Shown here: positions 15,844 through 25,044 of the stretch, in pieces
Layout: each line of letters opens with the position of its first letter
Numbering within the stretch: position 1 is the stretch's first letter
NCBI RefSeq assembly: GCF_003955715.1
Contig: NZ_CP034463.1
Location: forward strand, 9,052,001 to 9,116,000
Direction of reading: 5' to 3'
Origin: Streptomyces aquilus
GTDB taxonomy: Bacteria > Actinomycetota > Actinomycetes > Streptomycetales > Streptomycetaceae
Length of the DNA: 64,000 nucleotides
Translations under genes and position numbers: made by a program
The notes under the pieces: generated by a model
The model's database searches: none
Told to the model about the DNA's origin: nothing
Seen by the model: only the letters and a program-made list of their open reading frames with translations

Positions 15844-16353
15844 ATGTCCGCAGACCTGACCGGCACCTACCTGACCCTCGACGACGGCCGCCCCGCCGTC
15901 CGCTTCAGCCGCACCTACGGCCATCCGATCGACCGCGTCTGGCAGTTCGTGACCGACGCCGACGAACTCGCCCACTGGTTCCCGTCCCGCGCCGAGATCG
16001 ACCTGCGCCCGGGCGGCGAGGTGCGGTTCAGCGGCGACCCCAACATGCCGGAATCCACCGGCCGCGTCCTCGCCGTCGAAGCGCCCCGGCACCTCTCCTT
16101 CGCCTGGGGTGACGACGAACTGCGCTTCGACCTGGAGGAGTTGGGCGACAAGAGCACCCGCTTCACGCTCACCAACGTGCTCAGCGAGGAGAACACCGCC
16201 GCCCGCAACGGCGCCGGCTGGGAGGTCTGCCTGGCCGCCCTGGACCGGCACGCCGACGGCTCGCCCGGGAGCCGGGCGCCCTGGAAGGAGTTCTACGACG
16301 GCTATGTCGCCGCCGGTGCCCCGTCCGGCGCGCCCGTGCCCGGGCTCGACTGA
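15844..16353 (+). CDS. SRPBCC (AHSA1-like) domain protein
   Basis: A 169-residue START-like protein; 'FSRTYGHPIDRVWQFVTDADELAHWF' and 'LRPGGEVRFSG' mark the AHSA1 branch of the SRPBCC fold. These proteins bind hydrophobic ligands in a cavity; the fold alone does not give the ligand. It is the second gene of a two-gene operon with ArsR. It converges with the NHLP export operon, stop to stop 3 nt apart, with no room for a separate terminator. Confidence 0.88.
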   Translation: MSADLTGTYLTLDDGRPAVRFSRTYGHPIDRVWQFVTDADELAHWFPSRAEIDLRPGGEVRFSGDPNMPESTGRVLAVEAPRHLSFAWGDDELRFDLEELGDKSTRFTLTNVLSEENTAARNGAGWEVCLAALDRHADGSPGSRAPWKEFYDGYVAAGAPSGAPVPGLD

Positions 16354-16356
16354 CGC

Positions 16357-19173
16357 CTACGCCATCTGCCGCCTCACCAGCTCGTGCAGCCGCCCGTTCG
16401 TGTCCGCGAGGAGGTGTGCGGGCGGGCCCTGCTGGGCGACCTTGCCGTCCTCCATCACGATCACGCGGTCGGCGTCCAGCACCGTGGACAGACGGTGCGC
16501 GATGACGATGCGGGTGGCGTTGAGGGCCTTCGTGGACTCGATGACCGTGCGCTGCGTCTCGTTGTCGAGGGCGCTGGTCGCCTCGTCGAAGAACAGGATG
16601 CGCGGGCGGCGGATCAACGCCTGGGCGATCATGAGCCGTTGACGCTGGCCGCCGGAGACGGCTCCGCTGCCGGAGACGATCGTGTGCAGGCCCATCGGCA
16701 TCCGCTGGATGTCCTCCGCGAGCCCCGCCATCTGCGCCGCCGCCATCACCTCCTCCGGGGTGTACGGCTCGTTGCCGCAGATGACGTCCATGATCGAGCC
16801 GGTGAACGGCTGGGCGTGCTGGAGCACCACCCCGCACTGCCGGCGCACCGCCGACTGGTCGAGGGCCGCCAGGTCCTGCCCGTCGTACAGCACACTGCCG
16901 GAGACCGGCGGGTCGAAGCCGATCAGCAGCCTGAGCAGCGTCGACTTGCCGCAACCGCTCGGGCCGACGATCGCCACGAACTCGCCCGGCTTCACCTCGA
17001 AGGACACGTCGTCGAGGATCAGCGGGCCGTCGTCCGAGTAGCGGAAGGACAGCCGGCGCGCCTCGATCCCGCCGGACAGCGGGCCCGGCCGGGTGCTCGC
17101 CGTGCGGACCTCCGGGGTGGCCTCCAGGACCGGCTTGATCTCCTCGAACAGCGGCAGCGCGCCCACCGCCGACACGAACGCGCCGGTCAGCTGGGTCACG
17201 GACGTCAGCACCATCGTCACCGAGGTGTTGAAGCTCAGGAACGCCGCCGCCGACATCGACCCGCGCGCCGGGCCCGCCAGCAGCATGAACATCAGCAGCG
17301 TGCAGACCGGCAGATACACCGCGCCCATCACCGTGGTGAGGTTCTTGATCCGCCCCACCTTCTGCTGGAGCTCACGGCTGCGCGCGAACTGGGCGGCCCA
17401 GGCCGCGTAGGCGTAGTTCTCGGCGGCCGCGACCCGCAGCTTGGGCAGCCCGCGCAGGGTCTGGAACGCCTGGTTGTTCAGCTTGTTGCCGAGCACCACC
17501 AGGCGCCGCTGCCAGCGCACCTGCCACAGTCCGAGCCCGAGGAACACCCCGGCGATCACGACCAGCATGCCGATCGCCGCGAACGCCATCGGCACGCTGT
17601 ACCAGAACAGCAGGCCCAGGTTCATCGCGCCGACGGTCACCGACTGGGCGACCACCGGACCGACACCGGCCAGCAGCCGGCGGATCGCGCTGATGCCCAT
17701 CGCCGCGCTCGCCAGCTCACCCGTCGAACGCTCGGTGAAGAACTTGGTGGGCAGCCTCAACAGCCGGTCCCACACGGCCGGTTGGAGGGTCGCCTCGATC
17801 CGTCCCTCCAGGCGCAGGATCGTCAGGTTCTGCAACAGCATGAAGGTGGCGGCGACGAGACTGCCGACCATCACCGCCAGACAGACCTGGACGATCAGAT
17901 GCGTCTGGGCCTTCGGTACGAACTCACCCAGCACCTTGCCGGTGGCGATGGGCACGATCGCGCCGATCGCCACCGTGACGAGGCCGCTGAGCAGGAGGTT
18001 CGTCAGGTCGCCGCCCATGTTCTGCATGCTGAACCGCAGCAGCCGCAGCGGACTGAGCGCCCGGTCGGGCAGCGGGCGGTAGAACATCACCGCGCGCGGC
18101 TCGAACTCCTCCGCGTTGGCCTTCTCGACCGGCGTCTCCCGCCCCGTCGCCGGATGCACCGCCACATAGCCGCCGCGCCGCCACAGCAGCGCGACCGGCG
18201 CCCCGGACAGCGCCCGATGGCCCACCAGCGGGCCGACGTTGTCCCGCCACCAGGTGCCGTCCAGCCGGACCGCCCGGGTGCGCACCCGCGAGGCGAGCGC
18301 GATCTGCTCCACCGGGTCGAGCCGGTCGCTGCCGGTGCCGGACTGCGCCGGATCGGTCAGGGTGATCCCGGCCGCCTGCGCCACCAGCTTGCACGCCGCG
18401 TACGAGGCGTCCGCGTCGGCGGCCGTGGCGCGCTTGCCCGACGCCTTGCCGATCGACGCCAGCAGCGTCCGGTCGGCCTGCGCGCGGACCGCCTCACCGG
18501 CCTTGATGCCCTCGGCGGTGCGGGTCTCGTGGGTGCGTTCCAGCTGCTCGATCCAGCGGTCCAGCGTGGTCAGCAGCCGGTACTGCTGGTCGACCATGGA
18601 CTGCCACACCGCGGGGTCCATCAGCAGGTCGGCGGCGGCCTCCGCGCCGTACACCGAGCCGTACTGCACACTGCCCGGCGGGACCTGCATCCAGAAGACG
18701 TCGTCGTCGGTGATCTCCGCGGCGCGTTCGCTCGCCATCGGCGCCTGGAAGAGGATGGACAGGCTGCGGCCGACACCGAGGGCGAGGGCGTACTCCAGCG
18801 GGCTCGTCGTCGGCGGGACGTACTGCGGGTTGCCGTACTCGTCGTAGGACCAGGTCTGGGTGTTCGCGGGCTGGTACAGCTCGCGCAGCCCGATGCGGTG
18901 CACCACGCAGTCCCTGAGCGGGCGGGCCACCAGGGTGTGCTGGGGGCCCGGTGTCGGGCCGAGCAGCAGCGAGCCCGCCTCCAGGCGGCCCAAGTGGTGC
19001 CAGTGGCCCTGCTGTTCGGCGTCCACCGCGAACAGGTCCACCGCACCGGACGCCACCAGCCACAGCACCTGCGGCCCTTCGAGGTCCAGGCGGGTGTGCC
19101 CGGCGAGGTCGTACGGCGTGCCCATCGAGCCGAGGGCCTGGAGGACGAGGTCCCCCTCGGGTGCGGTCGTCAT
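16357..19173 (-). CDS. NHLP bacteriocin-export ABC protein (permease/ATPase, second component)
   Basis: A 938-residue protein of the NHLP export type. About 300 N-terminal residues resemble a cyclic-nucleotide-binding-like domain followed by a helical part. Six membrane helices lie around 395-650. The ATPase has Walker A 'GPSGCGKSTLL' (about 737), signature 'VSGGQRQRLMIAQAL' and Walker B 'ILFFDEATSALD', then the H-loop 'VIAHRLST'. It has no peptidase domain and would form a heteromeric exporter with the C39-containing partner encoded 1 nt upstream. It is the last gene of the operon. Strong family call. Confidence 0.93.
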   Translation of the reverse strand: MTTAPEGDLVLQALGSMGTPYDLAGHTRLDLEGPQVLWLVASGAVDLFAVDAEQQGHWHHLGRLEAGSLLLGPTPGPQHTLVARPLRDCVVHRIGLRELYQPANTQTWSYDEYGNPQYVPPTTSPLEYALALGVGRSLSILFQAPMASERAAEITDDDVFWMQVPPGSVQYGSVYGAEAAADLLMDPAVWQSMVDQQYRLLTTLDRWIEQLERTHETRTAEGIKAGEAVRAQADRTLLASIGKASGKRATAADADASYAACKLVAQAAGITLTDPAQSGTGSDRLDPVEQIALASRVRTRAVRLDGTWWRDNVGPLVGHRALSGAPVALLWRRGGYVAVHPATGRETPVEKANAEEFEPRAVMFYRPLPDRALSPLRLLRFSMQNMGGDLTNLLLSGLVTVAIGAIVPIATGKVLGEFVPKAQTHLIVQVCLAVMVGSLVAATFMLLQNLTILRLEGRIEATLQPAVWDRLLRLPTKFFTERSTGELASAAMGISAIRRLLAGVGPVVAQSVTVGAMNLGLLFWYSVPMAFAAIGMLVVIAGVFLGLGLWQVRWQRRLVVLGNKLNNQAFQTLRGLPKLRVAAAENYAYAAWAAQFARSRELQQKVGRIKNLTTVMGAVYLPVCTLLMFMLLAGPARGSMSAAAFLSFNTSVTMVLTSVTQLTGAFVSAVGALPLFEEIKPVLEATPEVRTASTRPGPLSGGIEARRLSFRYSDDGPLILDDVSFEVKPGEFVAIVGPSGCGKSTLLRLLIGFDPPVSGSVLYDGQDLAALDQSAVRRQCGVVLQHAQPFTGSIMDVICGNEPYTPEEVMAAAQMAGLAEDIQRMPMGLHTIVSGSGAVSGGQRQRLMIAQALIRRPRILFFDEATSALDNETQRTVIESTKALNATRIVIAHRLSTVLDADRVIVMEDGKVAQQGPPAHLLADTNGRLHELVRRQMA

Positions 19174-19174
19174 C

Positions 19175-21397
19175 TCAGCGCTCCCTGACCAGAGCCGCGT
19201 ACGCGCCGCCGCGCGCCACCAGCTCCTCGTGCCGTCCGCGTTCCACGATCGTGCCGTGCTGGAGTACGACGATCTCGTCGCTGTCCCGCACGGTGCTCAG
19301 CCGGTGCGCGATCACCACACAGGCGCAGCCGCGCTTGCGGAGGTTGTCCATCACCGTCTGCTCGGTCTCTGCGTCCAGTGCGCTCGTCACCTCGTCGAGG
19401 ACGAGGATGCTGGGCCGCCGGACCAACGCCCGCGCGATCTCCAGGCGTTGACGCTGGCCGCCGGAGAAGTTCCGGCCGTCCTGCTCGACCCGGCTGTTGA
19501 TGCCACCGGGGCGACGCATCACCACGTCGTACAGGGCGGCGTCCCGCAGCGCGTCCACCACCGCGTCGTCCGGGATCGACGGGTCCCACAGCGCCACGTT
19601 GTCGCGGACCGAGCCCTCGAAGAGGAAGACGTCCTGGTCGACGAAGGAGACGGAGGAGGCGAGGGCGCCGCGCGGGATGTCCTCCAGGCGCCGGCCGTCG
19701 ATGCGGATGACGCCCTCCCAGGGCGCGTACAGGCCGGATATCAGCCGGGAGACCGTCGACTTGCCGCTGCCCGAACCGCCGACCAGCGCCACCTGCTGCC
19801 CCGGGCCGACCGTCAGGTCGAAGCCGGTCAGCAGGGGCTTGTCCAGCGGGTTGTAGCCGAAGGAGATGTTCTGGAGCTCCACGTGCCCGTGCAGCCGGCG
19901 GGTCGACTCGGCGCCGCCGGCCCGGCCGTAGAGCGGGTCGGCCTGGAAGTTCTCCACGTCCTTCAGGCGGGCCACGTCGGCCGCGAAGTCCTGGATGCGG
20001 CCCGCGACGCCGTTGAGGCGGGTGATGGGGGCGGTGAAGCGGGTGACCAGCGACTGGAAGGCGACGAGCAGGCCGACCGAGATACCGCCCTCGACGGCGC
20101 GCATGCCGCCGATCCACAGGATCACCGCGCTGTTCAGCGAGGCCAGCGTCGGCGCGACCACGCCCAGCCAGGCGGACGGCACCCCGAGCCGCTGCTGCTC
20201 CTCCAGGGTGGTGGCGTGCTGCCCGGCCCACTTGCGGAAGTAGCCGTCCTCGCCGCCGGTCGCCTTCATCGTCTCGATCAACTGAAGGCCCGTGTAGGCG
20301 GTGTTGGTCAACCGGGCGCTGTCCGCGCGGAGTTTGGCGGTGCGGGTGGCGCGCAGCCGGATGACCACGCGCATGGCGACGATGTTCAGCAGCGCGACGC
20401 CGATGCCGACGAACGTCAACTGCGGGTCGTAGGTGTAGAGGAGGACGGCGTAGAGAACGACGACCACCGCGTCCACGCCCGCCGCCGCGAGATCGCGGGC
20501 CAGCGTCTCGGCCACCGCGTCGTTGGACTGGAGCCGCTGCACCAGGTCGGCCGGGCTGCGCTGGGAGAAGAACGTCACCGGCAGCCGCAGCAGATGGCGC
20601 AGGAAGCGGGCGCTGGAGAGGGTCGAGGAGATGATGCGGCCGCGCAGCAGGTTCGCCTGCTGGAGCCAGGTCAGGACCAGGGTGAGCGCCACACACGTTC
20701 CCATCGACGCGAACAGCACGCCGAGCAGGGAGGTCTGGCCCCCGATGAGGAACATGTCGATGTAGACGCGGCTCAGCGCGGGCACCGCCGCGCCCACCAG
20801 CACCAGCAGCAGGCTCGCCAGCACCGCGGCCGGCATGGTGCCCGCGGTGCCGCGCAGCCGGGCCGGCATCGCGCCCAGCACCCCGGGCTTGCGGCCACCC
20901 TTGGTGAAGCCGTCACCCGGCTCCATGATCAGGACGACGCCGGTGAAGCTGGAGTCGAAGTCCTCCATCGGCACGAACCGGCGGCCCTTGCCGGGGTCGT
21001 TGATGTAGACGCCGCGGCGGCCGAAGCGGCGGCCCATGCCGTCGTAGACGACGTAGTGGTTGAACTCCCAGAACAGCACGGCCGGCGCCTTCACCTCGGC
21101 GAGGGCGGCCGTGTCCATCTGCATGCCCTTGGCCGTCAGACCGTAACCGCGGGCCGCCTTCAGCAGGTTGCTGGCGCGCGAGCCGTCGCGGGAGACACCG
21201 CACGCGATGCGCAGCTCCTCCAGCGGGACGTGCTTGCCGAAGTGGCCGAGGACCATCGCGAGGGAGGCGGCGCCGCACTCCACGGCCTCCATCTGGAGAA
21301 CGGTGGGCGTGCGGACCGTCTTGCCCTTGCCCTTGGGCACCGGGCGCTTGGGCGGGGCGGACCGGCGGCGGCTACGGGTCTCCTGTGCGGTGCTCAC
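19175..21397 (-). CDS. NHLP-family export ABC protein with C39 peptidase domain
   Basis: A 740-residue peptidase/permease/ATPase. I start it at GTG 21397, which overlaps the TGA of the HlyD-like gene (GTGA) and so is coupled. The C39 domain has Cys in 'AVECGAASLAMVLG' (about 43), His in 'EFNHYVVYDG' and Asp in 'YINDPGKG': an intact Cys protease that should cut after the Gly-Gly of the leader. Six membrane helices follow, then Walker A 'GGSGSGKST', signature 'NFSGGQRQRLEIARAL' and Walker B 'ILVLDEVTSALD'. It should both mature and export the precursor. Confidence 0.95.
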   Translation of the reverse strand: MSTAQETRSRRRSAPPKRPVPKGKGKTVRTPTVLQMEAVECGAASLAMVLGHFGKHVPLEELRIACGVSRDGSRASNLLKAARGYGLTAKGMQMDTAALAEVKAPAVLFWEFNHYVVYDGMGRRFGRRGVYINDPGKGRRFVPMEDFDSSFTGVVLIMEPGDGFTKGGRKPGVLGAMPARLRGTAGTMPAAVLASLLLVLVGAAVPALSRVYIDMFLIGGQTSLLGVLFASMGTCVALTLVLTWLQQANLLRGRIISSTLSSARFLRHLLRLPVTFFSQRSPADLVQRLQSNDAVAETLARDLAAAGVDAVVVVLYAVLLYTYDPQLTFVGIGVALLNIVAMRVVIRLRATRTAKLRADSARLTNTAYTGLQLIETMKATGGEDGYFRKWAGQHATTLEEQQRLGVPSAWLGVVAPTLASLNSAVILWIGGMRAVEGGISVGLLVAFQSLVTRFTAPITRLNGVAGRIQDFAADVARLKDVENFQADPLYGRAGGAESTRRLHGHVELQNISFGYNPLDKPLLTGFDLTVGPGQQVALVGGSGSGKSTVSRLISGLYAPWEGVIRIDGRRLEDIPRGALASSVSFVDQDVFLFEGSVRDNVALWDPSIPDDAVVDALRDAALYDVVMRRPGGINSRVEQDGRNFSGGQRQRLEIARALVRRPSILVLDEVTSALDAETEQTVMDNLRKRGCACVVIAHRLSTVRDSDEIVVLQHGTIVERGRHEELVARGGAYAALVRER

Positions 21398-22200
21398 GGC
21401 AGCAGCCAATCGACGGGACGCTGGTCGGCGAGACGGATCGAACCCCGGGCCACGGTCATGGAGGTGAGGGCGAACGGCGGCCCGTCCGCCGACGACCACC
21501 GGTAACCGCTCTTCGTACCGGACGACTTGTCCAGCCTCACCGTCACGGCCACCGGCCTGCCGTCCTTCGTGAACTGCTCGCCGAGCTGGCTGTCGCCGAG
21601 GAACGCGGAGATCTGCTGCGCCGACTGCGCCGAACGGTCCACCGCCTTCACATGGCCGCGCAGCACGCCGTACTCCTGCGTCGGCACCGACGACACCGTC
21701 AGGTCCACGGCCGCGTTCGCGGGGATCGAGGCGGCGTTCTCGGCGGGGACGTACACGGTGGCGTACAGCGGATCGGAGGCGTGCGCGACCCTCTCCACGG
21801 CCGCCACGTTGGCGCCGGTCTGGATGATCTGGCCGATGGTGGCGGCGAGCGCGGTGACCCGGCCCGCGGCGACCGAGCGGACGACGGTGTCACCGTCCGC
21901 GGTGCGCACCTTCAACACCGGGGAGTCGGCGGGCAGCCGCTCGCCCTGCTCGGCTAGGACGGCGGTGACCTGGCCCGCGACCGGGCTCTGCAGGATGTAA
22001 CTGCCCTGCCCGTGGGTGAGGATGGCGGGCGCGCCCACGGTGGAGGCGACCGAACCGGTGACCGCCCACACTGACGCGGCGGCCATCACGACCACCGTCA
22101 CGGACAGCGCGAGCCACCCCTGAGGGCGGGCGAACCGCACCGGAAGGTCGAGCTCCTCCGGCGACTGGAGCTTGGCGAGGGCCTGTTGGCGGAACTGCAC
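21394..22200 (-). CDS. NHLP-system HlyD-like secretion protein
   Basis: A 268-residue membrane-fusion-type adaptor. I choose GTG 22200 because GAGGGAAAG lies six nt upstream and the product then starts in the family manner ('QFRQQALAKLQSPEELDLPV'). A GTG at 22215 is the alternative. One transmembrane helix lies near 33-53. The external part has the lipoyl-like half 'SPVAGQVTAVLAEQGERLP' and a beta-barrel end. In actinobacteria without an outer membrane it may form an external guide for the exported peptide. It is the first gene after the precursor gene. Confidence 0.9.
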   Translation of the reverse strand: MQFRQQALAKLQSPEELDLPVRFARPQGWLALSVTVVVMAAASVWAVTGSVASTVGAPAILTHGQGSYILQSPVAGQVTAVLAEQGERLPADSPVLKVRTADGDTVVRSVAAGRVTALAATIGQIIQTGANVAAVERVAHASDPLYATVYVPAENAASIPANAAVDLTVSSVPTQEYGVLRGHVKAVDRSAQSAQQISAFLGDSQLGEQFTKDGRPVAVTVRLDKSSGTKSGYRWSSADGPPFALTSMTVARGSIRLADQRPVDWLLP

Positions 22201-22231
22201 GGAACTTTCCCTCACCTGAAAACGAGGAAGG

Positions 22232-22297
22232 ACCGGCTGACGGCAGCCGGTTGAGTCAGGACATCCGAGAGCCCCGGAGCCGGGGAGCGGCTCCGGG
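22232..22297 (-). terminator. Two hairpins between precursor and export genes (attenuator candidate)
   Basis: accggct/agccggt (22232-22238, 22245-22251) and cccggagccg/cggctccggg (22273-22282, 22288-22297) form two stems in the 117-nt gap. Such partial terminators or RNA stabilisers would let the precursor message exceed that of the transporters. Confidence 0.55.
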
Positions 22298-22317
22298 ACT
22301 CACGGCACGAGGTGCGA

Positions 22318-22533
22318 TCAGAGACCGGCGACCAGGTTCGTGACCGGGGCCACGGAGAGGCCGGTGGTGCCCTCGACCGTGCCGACGACCGTGTCGACCA
22401 GGCCGGAGACCGGGGCGACGCCGTCCACCAGGCCGGTGACGGTGCCCAGGGCGTTCAGCTGCAGGCCGCCGGAGACGTTGTCGAGCTCGGCGTCGGAGAT
22501 CTCGACGGTCTCAACCTGGGGGGTGGAGTTCAT
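22318..22533 (-). CDS. Gly-Gly leader peptide precursor of the NHLP export operon, Cys-free
   Basis: A 71-residue peptide; ATG 22533 has a GAAGGGAAG ribosome site. The acidic leader 'EISDAELDNVSGG' ends in the double-Gly site (residues 22-23) expected for the C39 domain of the neighbouring ABC protein. The 48-residue remainder is rich in Val, Gly, Leu and Thr with two related stretches, 'TGLVDGVAPVSGLV' and 'TGLSVAPVTNLV'. It contains no Cys, His, Trp or Tyr, so lanthionine or thiazole chemistry cannot occur on Cys. Peptides of this type in Streptomyces are sometimes called type A2 lantipeptides; the sequence here does not support that name. Product activity is unknown. Confidence 0.85.
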   Translation of the reverse strand: MNSTPQVETVEISDAELDNVSGGLQLNALGTVTGLVDGVAPVSGLVDTVVGTVEGTTGLSVAPVTNLVAGL

Positions 22534-22993
22534 GGTGGAACTTCCCTTCATATGGATATTCACAAGGGGGGAGCGGACCCCTGGCAGGGGCGGCCGCGTG
22601 CCGCAGGCGCCAGGCACCCGTTTCCGGAAAACCCTTCGCGGCTGCCGCGGTGCGATGGATAAAAGCACGCGCCGGGCACGGGCTTCCAATCAACCAACCG
22701 CCTCACCAGGGCACTTGAGTCCCACAGGCAACGAACCGTGCAGGCATGCGCACGTCTCTGCGGCGACTTCTTCACAAGCGGGACGTCCTCGGTTCACACG
22801 AGGCCTTGCGGCCCGCGAGGCGAATCCGACACTCCCGCCCCAATGACGTACGCGGCGGAGCACGCTTGTGCAGATCCGCCGCGCACGGTGACTTGGTTGG
22901 GTATTGGATGTGCAGATTCGCTGAAGCCGGGATTCCGCGGGAACTTCGGAACCGACCGTTGCCGACCGATCGCGGACCGTGTCAGTCCGGTTG
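22534..22993. other. Non-coding stretch upstream of the precursor gene
   Basis: About 460 nt with no supported gene, of visibly lower GC than the surroundings. It must carry the promoter of the NHLP operon on the minus strand. I cannot pick out convincing -35 and -10 boxes. Short ORFs here lack ribosome sites and codon bias. Confidence 0.5.
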
Positions 22994-23407
22994 TCAGCCG
23001 AGAAGTGCGTAGACCGTGCTCGCCCGGGCCGCGAGTTCCCCTGAGCCCGCGTCGGTCATCGTGATGTCGGCGAACGCCATGCGCCGACCCAGCTTGGTGA
23101 TCACCGCCTGGATCAGGACATCCGAACCGGACACCGCGCGCTGGAACGACGTCGACTGCTGCACGGTCGTCATCGGCCCGTAGCCGCCTCGCGCCGCCGC
23201 CACGGCGATCACGGTGGCGGTGTCCGCGGCGGCCATCAGCGCCTGCCCCGACAGCGCGCCGCCCTCCCGGGACAGCCGGTCCGACCAGGGAAGGCGCAGG
23301 GTCGCCCGGTCCGCGCCCAGGGACTCGACCGACAGGCCCAGGTCGAGCACCCAAGGGGCGAAGTTGGCGGAGAGGATCTTGTCGGCTTCGGCGGTGGTCA
23401 TCGTCAT
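22994..23407 (-). CDS. PaaI-family hot-dog thioesterase
   Basis: A 137-residue single hot-dog domain. The 'GGALSGQALMAAADTATVIAV' segment corresponds to the family's central helix with the catalytic Asp/Glu region, and 'TTVQQSTSFQRAVSGSDVLIQAVITKLGRR' forms the following strands. Such enzymes hydrolyse aryl- or acyl-CoA esters as tetramers. The ATG at 23407 begins at the family N-terminus; no strong ribosome site is visible, and the frame stays open to 23515. It stands alone between two unrelated transcription units. Confidence 0.8.
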   Translation of the reverse strand: MTMTTAEADKILSANFAPWVLDLGLSVESLGADRATLRLPWSDRLSREGGALSGQALMAAADTATVIAVAAARGGYGPMTTVQQSTSFQRAVSGSDVLIQAVITKLGRRMAFADITMTDAGSGELAARASTVYALLG

Positions 23408-23606
23408 ATGGGGGATTGTTCCCGCTCCCGCGCCGCCGGACGCGGATCCCGGCCGGTCCCGTGGCCGATTCGGTACTGCAAAGAGACTGCCAACAAACGG
23501 AATTGAACGCCCCACGTGCCTCCTGCGTACCCCTTGCCATCCAGGCGCCCCGAACAGCCGCCGACGAACGGTGGCACTGACCCCGTCCTTCAGGAGGTCG
23601 AGAAGT

Positions 23607-24977
23607 TTGAGTCACAAGCGAATCCCCAAGCGCAAGGCCGCGATCGCGGCAGGCGGCGTGGTGGCGCTCGGAGCGGCGGCGATCCTCCTGCCCAACGCCA
23701 ACGCCTCCCAGGACGGCTCCTCGTCCAACGGGGCCGCGGCAGCGCCGAAGACGCTGAAGGCGTCGGACGCATCGGATCTCGCCTCACAGCTCCAGGAACT
23801 GCTCGGCGAGGCCTTCGCCGGTTCGTACTACGACACGGACCAGAAGCAGCTCGTCGTCAACGTCGTCTCGGGCGACAACAACAACGTCATCGTCCAGGCC
23901 GAGAAGGCCGGCGCGAAGATACGCGAGGTCGACAACAGCCTCGCCGAACTCGCCGCGGGCGCGCAGACGCTGAAGACCCGGGCGACCATCCCGGGCACCG
24001 CGTGGGCCGTCGACCCCAGGACGAACAAGATCCTGGTCACCGCCGACAGCACGGTCACCGGCGCCAAGTGGGACCGGCTGGAGTCGACGGTCGACACTCT
24101 CGGCTCGGGCATGGCGACCATCAAGAAGTCGGCCGGCACCTTCAAGACCTTCGTCTCCGGCGGCGACGCCATCTTCGGCGGCGGCGCCCGCTGCTCGGCC
24201 GGGTTCAACGTCACCGCGGGCGACGGCAGCCCGGCCTTCCTGACGGCCGGTCACTGCGGGGTCGCGGCGGCCGAGTGGTCCGACGCGCAGGACGGCCAGC
24301 CGATCGCCACCGTCGACCAGGCCACGTTCCCCGGCGACGGTGACTTCGCGCTCGTGAAGTACGACGACCCGGCCACGGTCGCGCCGAGCGAGGTCAACGT
24401 CGGCGACGGCCAGACCGTGCAGATCTCCCAGGCCGCCGACGCCGAGGTGGGCCTCCAGGTCTTCAGAATGGGCAGCACCACCGGGCTCAAGGACGGCCAG
24501 GTCCTCGGACTCGACGCCACGGTGAACTACCCGGAGGGCACGGTCACCGGCCTCATCCAGACCGACGTCTGCGCCGAGCCCGGCGACAGCGGCGGCTCGC
24601 TGTTCACCCAGGACGGGCTGGCCATCGGCCTGACCTCCGGTGGCAGCGGCGACTGCACGGTCGGCGGCGAGACCTTCTTCCAGCCGGTCACCACCGCCCT
24701 GGAGGCGGTCGGCGCGACCCTCGGCGCGGGCGACGCGGCGGGCGGCGGCGAGCAGGCGGGCGCCGGTGACGAGGCCGGTGCGGATGCCGGCGACGAGGCG
24801 GGCGCGGGCGAGGAAGCCGGTGCCGGCCAGGAGGTCGGCGGCGAGGAAGCGGGCGCCGGCCAGGAAGTCGGCGGTGAGGAGGCCGGCCAGCAGGCCGGTG
24901 GCGGCCAGGAGGTCGGCGGCCAGGACACCGGTGCGGGTGCCGAACAGGGCGACTCCGGCCTGACCGAGACCCACTGA
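23607..24977 (+). CDS. Secreted S1-family (alpha-lytic/streptogrisin-like) serine protease with Gly/Glu-rich tail
   Basis: The start is TTG 23607 with AGGAGG at 23592-23597, giving 456 residues. A basic signal peptide ('KRIPKRKAAIAAGGVVALGAAAILL') is followed by an alpha-lytic-type pro-region of about 150 residues. The protease domain has His in 'TAGHCG', Asp in 'GDGDFALVKY' and Ser in 'EPGDSGGSLF', with Cys pairs at 'ARCSAG/GHCG' and 'DVC/GDC'. The last 80 residues are a low-complexity tail of Gly, Ala, Glu and Gln with repeats like AGQEVGGEE. That tail is unusual for streptogrisins and could be a wall- or surface-associated linker. Confidence 0.9.
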   Translation: MSHKRIPKRKAAIAAGGVVALGAAAILLPNANASQDGSSSNGAAAAPKTLKASDASDLASQLQELLGEAFAGSYYDTDQKQLVVNVVSGDNNNVIVQAEKAGAKIREVDNSLAELAAGAQTLKTRATIPGTAWAVDPRTNKILVTADSTVTGAKWDRLESTVDTLGSGMATIKKSAGTFKTFVSGGDAIFGGGARCSAGFNVTAGDGSPAFLTAGHCGVAAAEWSDAQDGQPIATVDQATFPGDGDFALVKYDDPATVAPSEVNVGDGQTVQISQAADAEVGLQVFRMGSTTGLKDGQVLGLDATVNYPEGTVTGLIQTDVCAEPGDSGGSLFTQDGLAIGLTSGGSGDCTVGGETFFQPVTTALEAVGATLGAGDAAGGGEQAGAGDEAGADAGDEAGAGEEAGAGQEVGGEEAGAGQEVGGEEAGQQAGGGQEVGGQDTGAGAEQGDSGLTETH

Positions 24978-25000
24978 CCCCGCTTCACCAGCTCCACGGA

Positions 25001-25040
25001 CACGCGGTCCGACCCTCCGGCGGGAGGGCCGGACCGCGTT
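25001..25040. terminator. Bidirectional hairpin between protease and phosphatase genes
   Basis: acgcggtccg-a-ccctcc (25002-25018) pairs with ggaggg-c-cggaccgcgt (25023-25039) with one mismatch in the stem. It lies between two convergent genes and can serve both. Confidence 0.75.
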
Positions 25041-25044
25041 CGTG

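Noticed and set aside
22318..22533. Calling the NHLP precursor a lantipeptide
   Set aside because: It has no Cys, so lanthionine rings cannot form, and no synthetase is encoded beside it.
22560..22775. 71-codon minus-strand frame upstream of the NHLP precursor
   Set aside because: No ribosome site, no codon bias and no Gly-Gly leader; it is probably untranslated leader.
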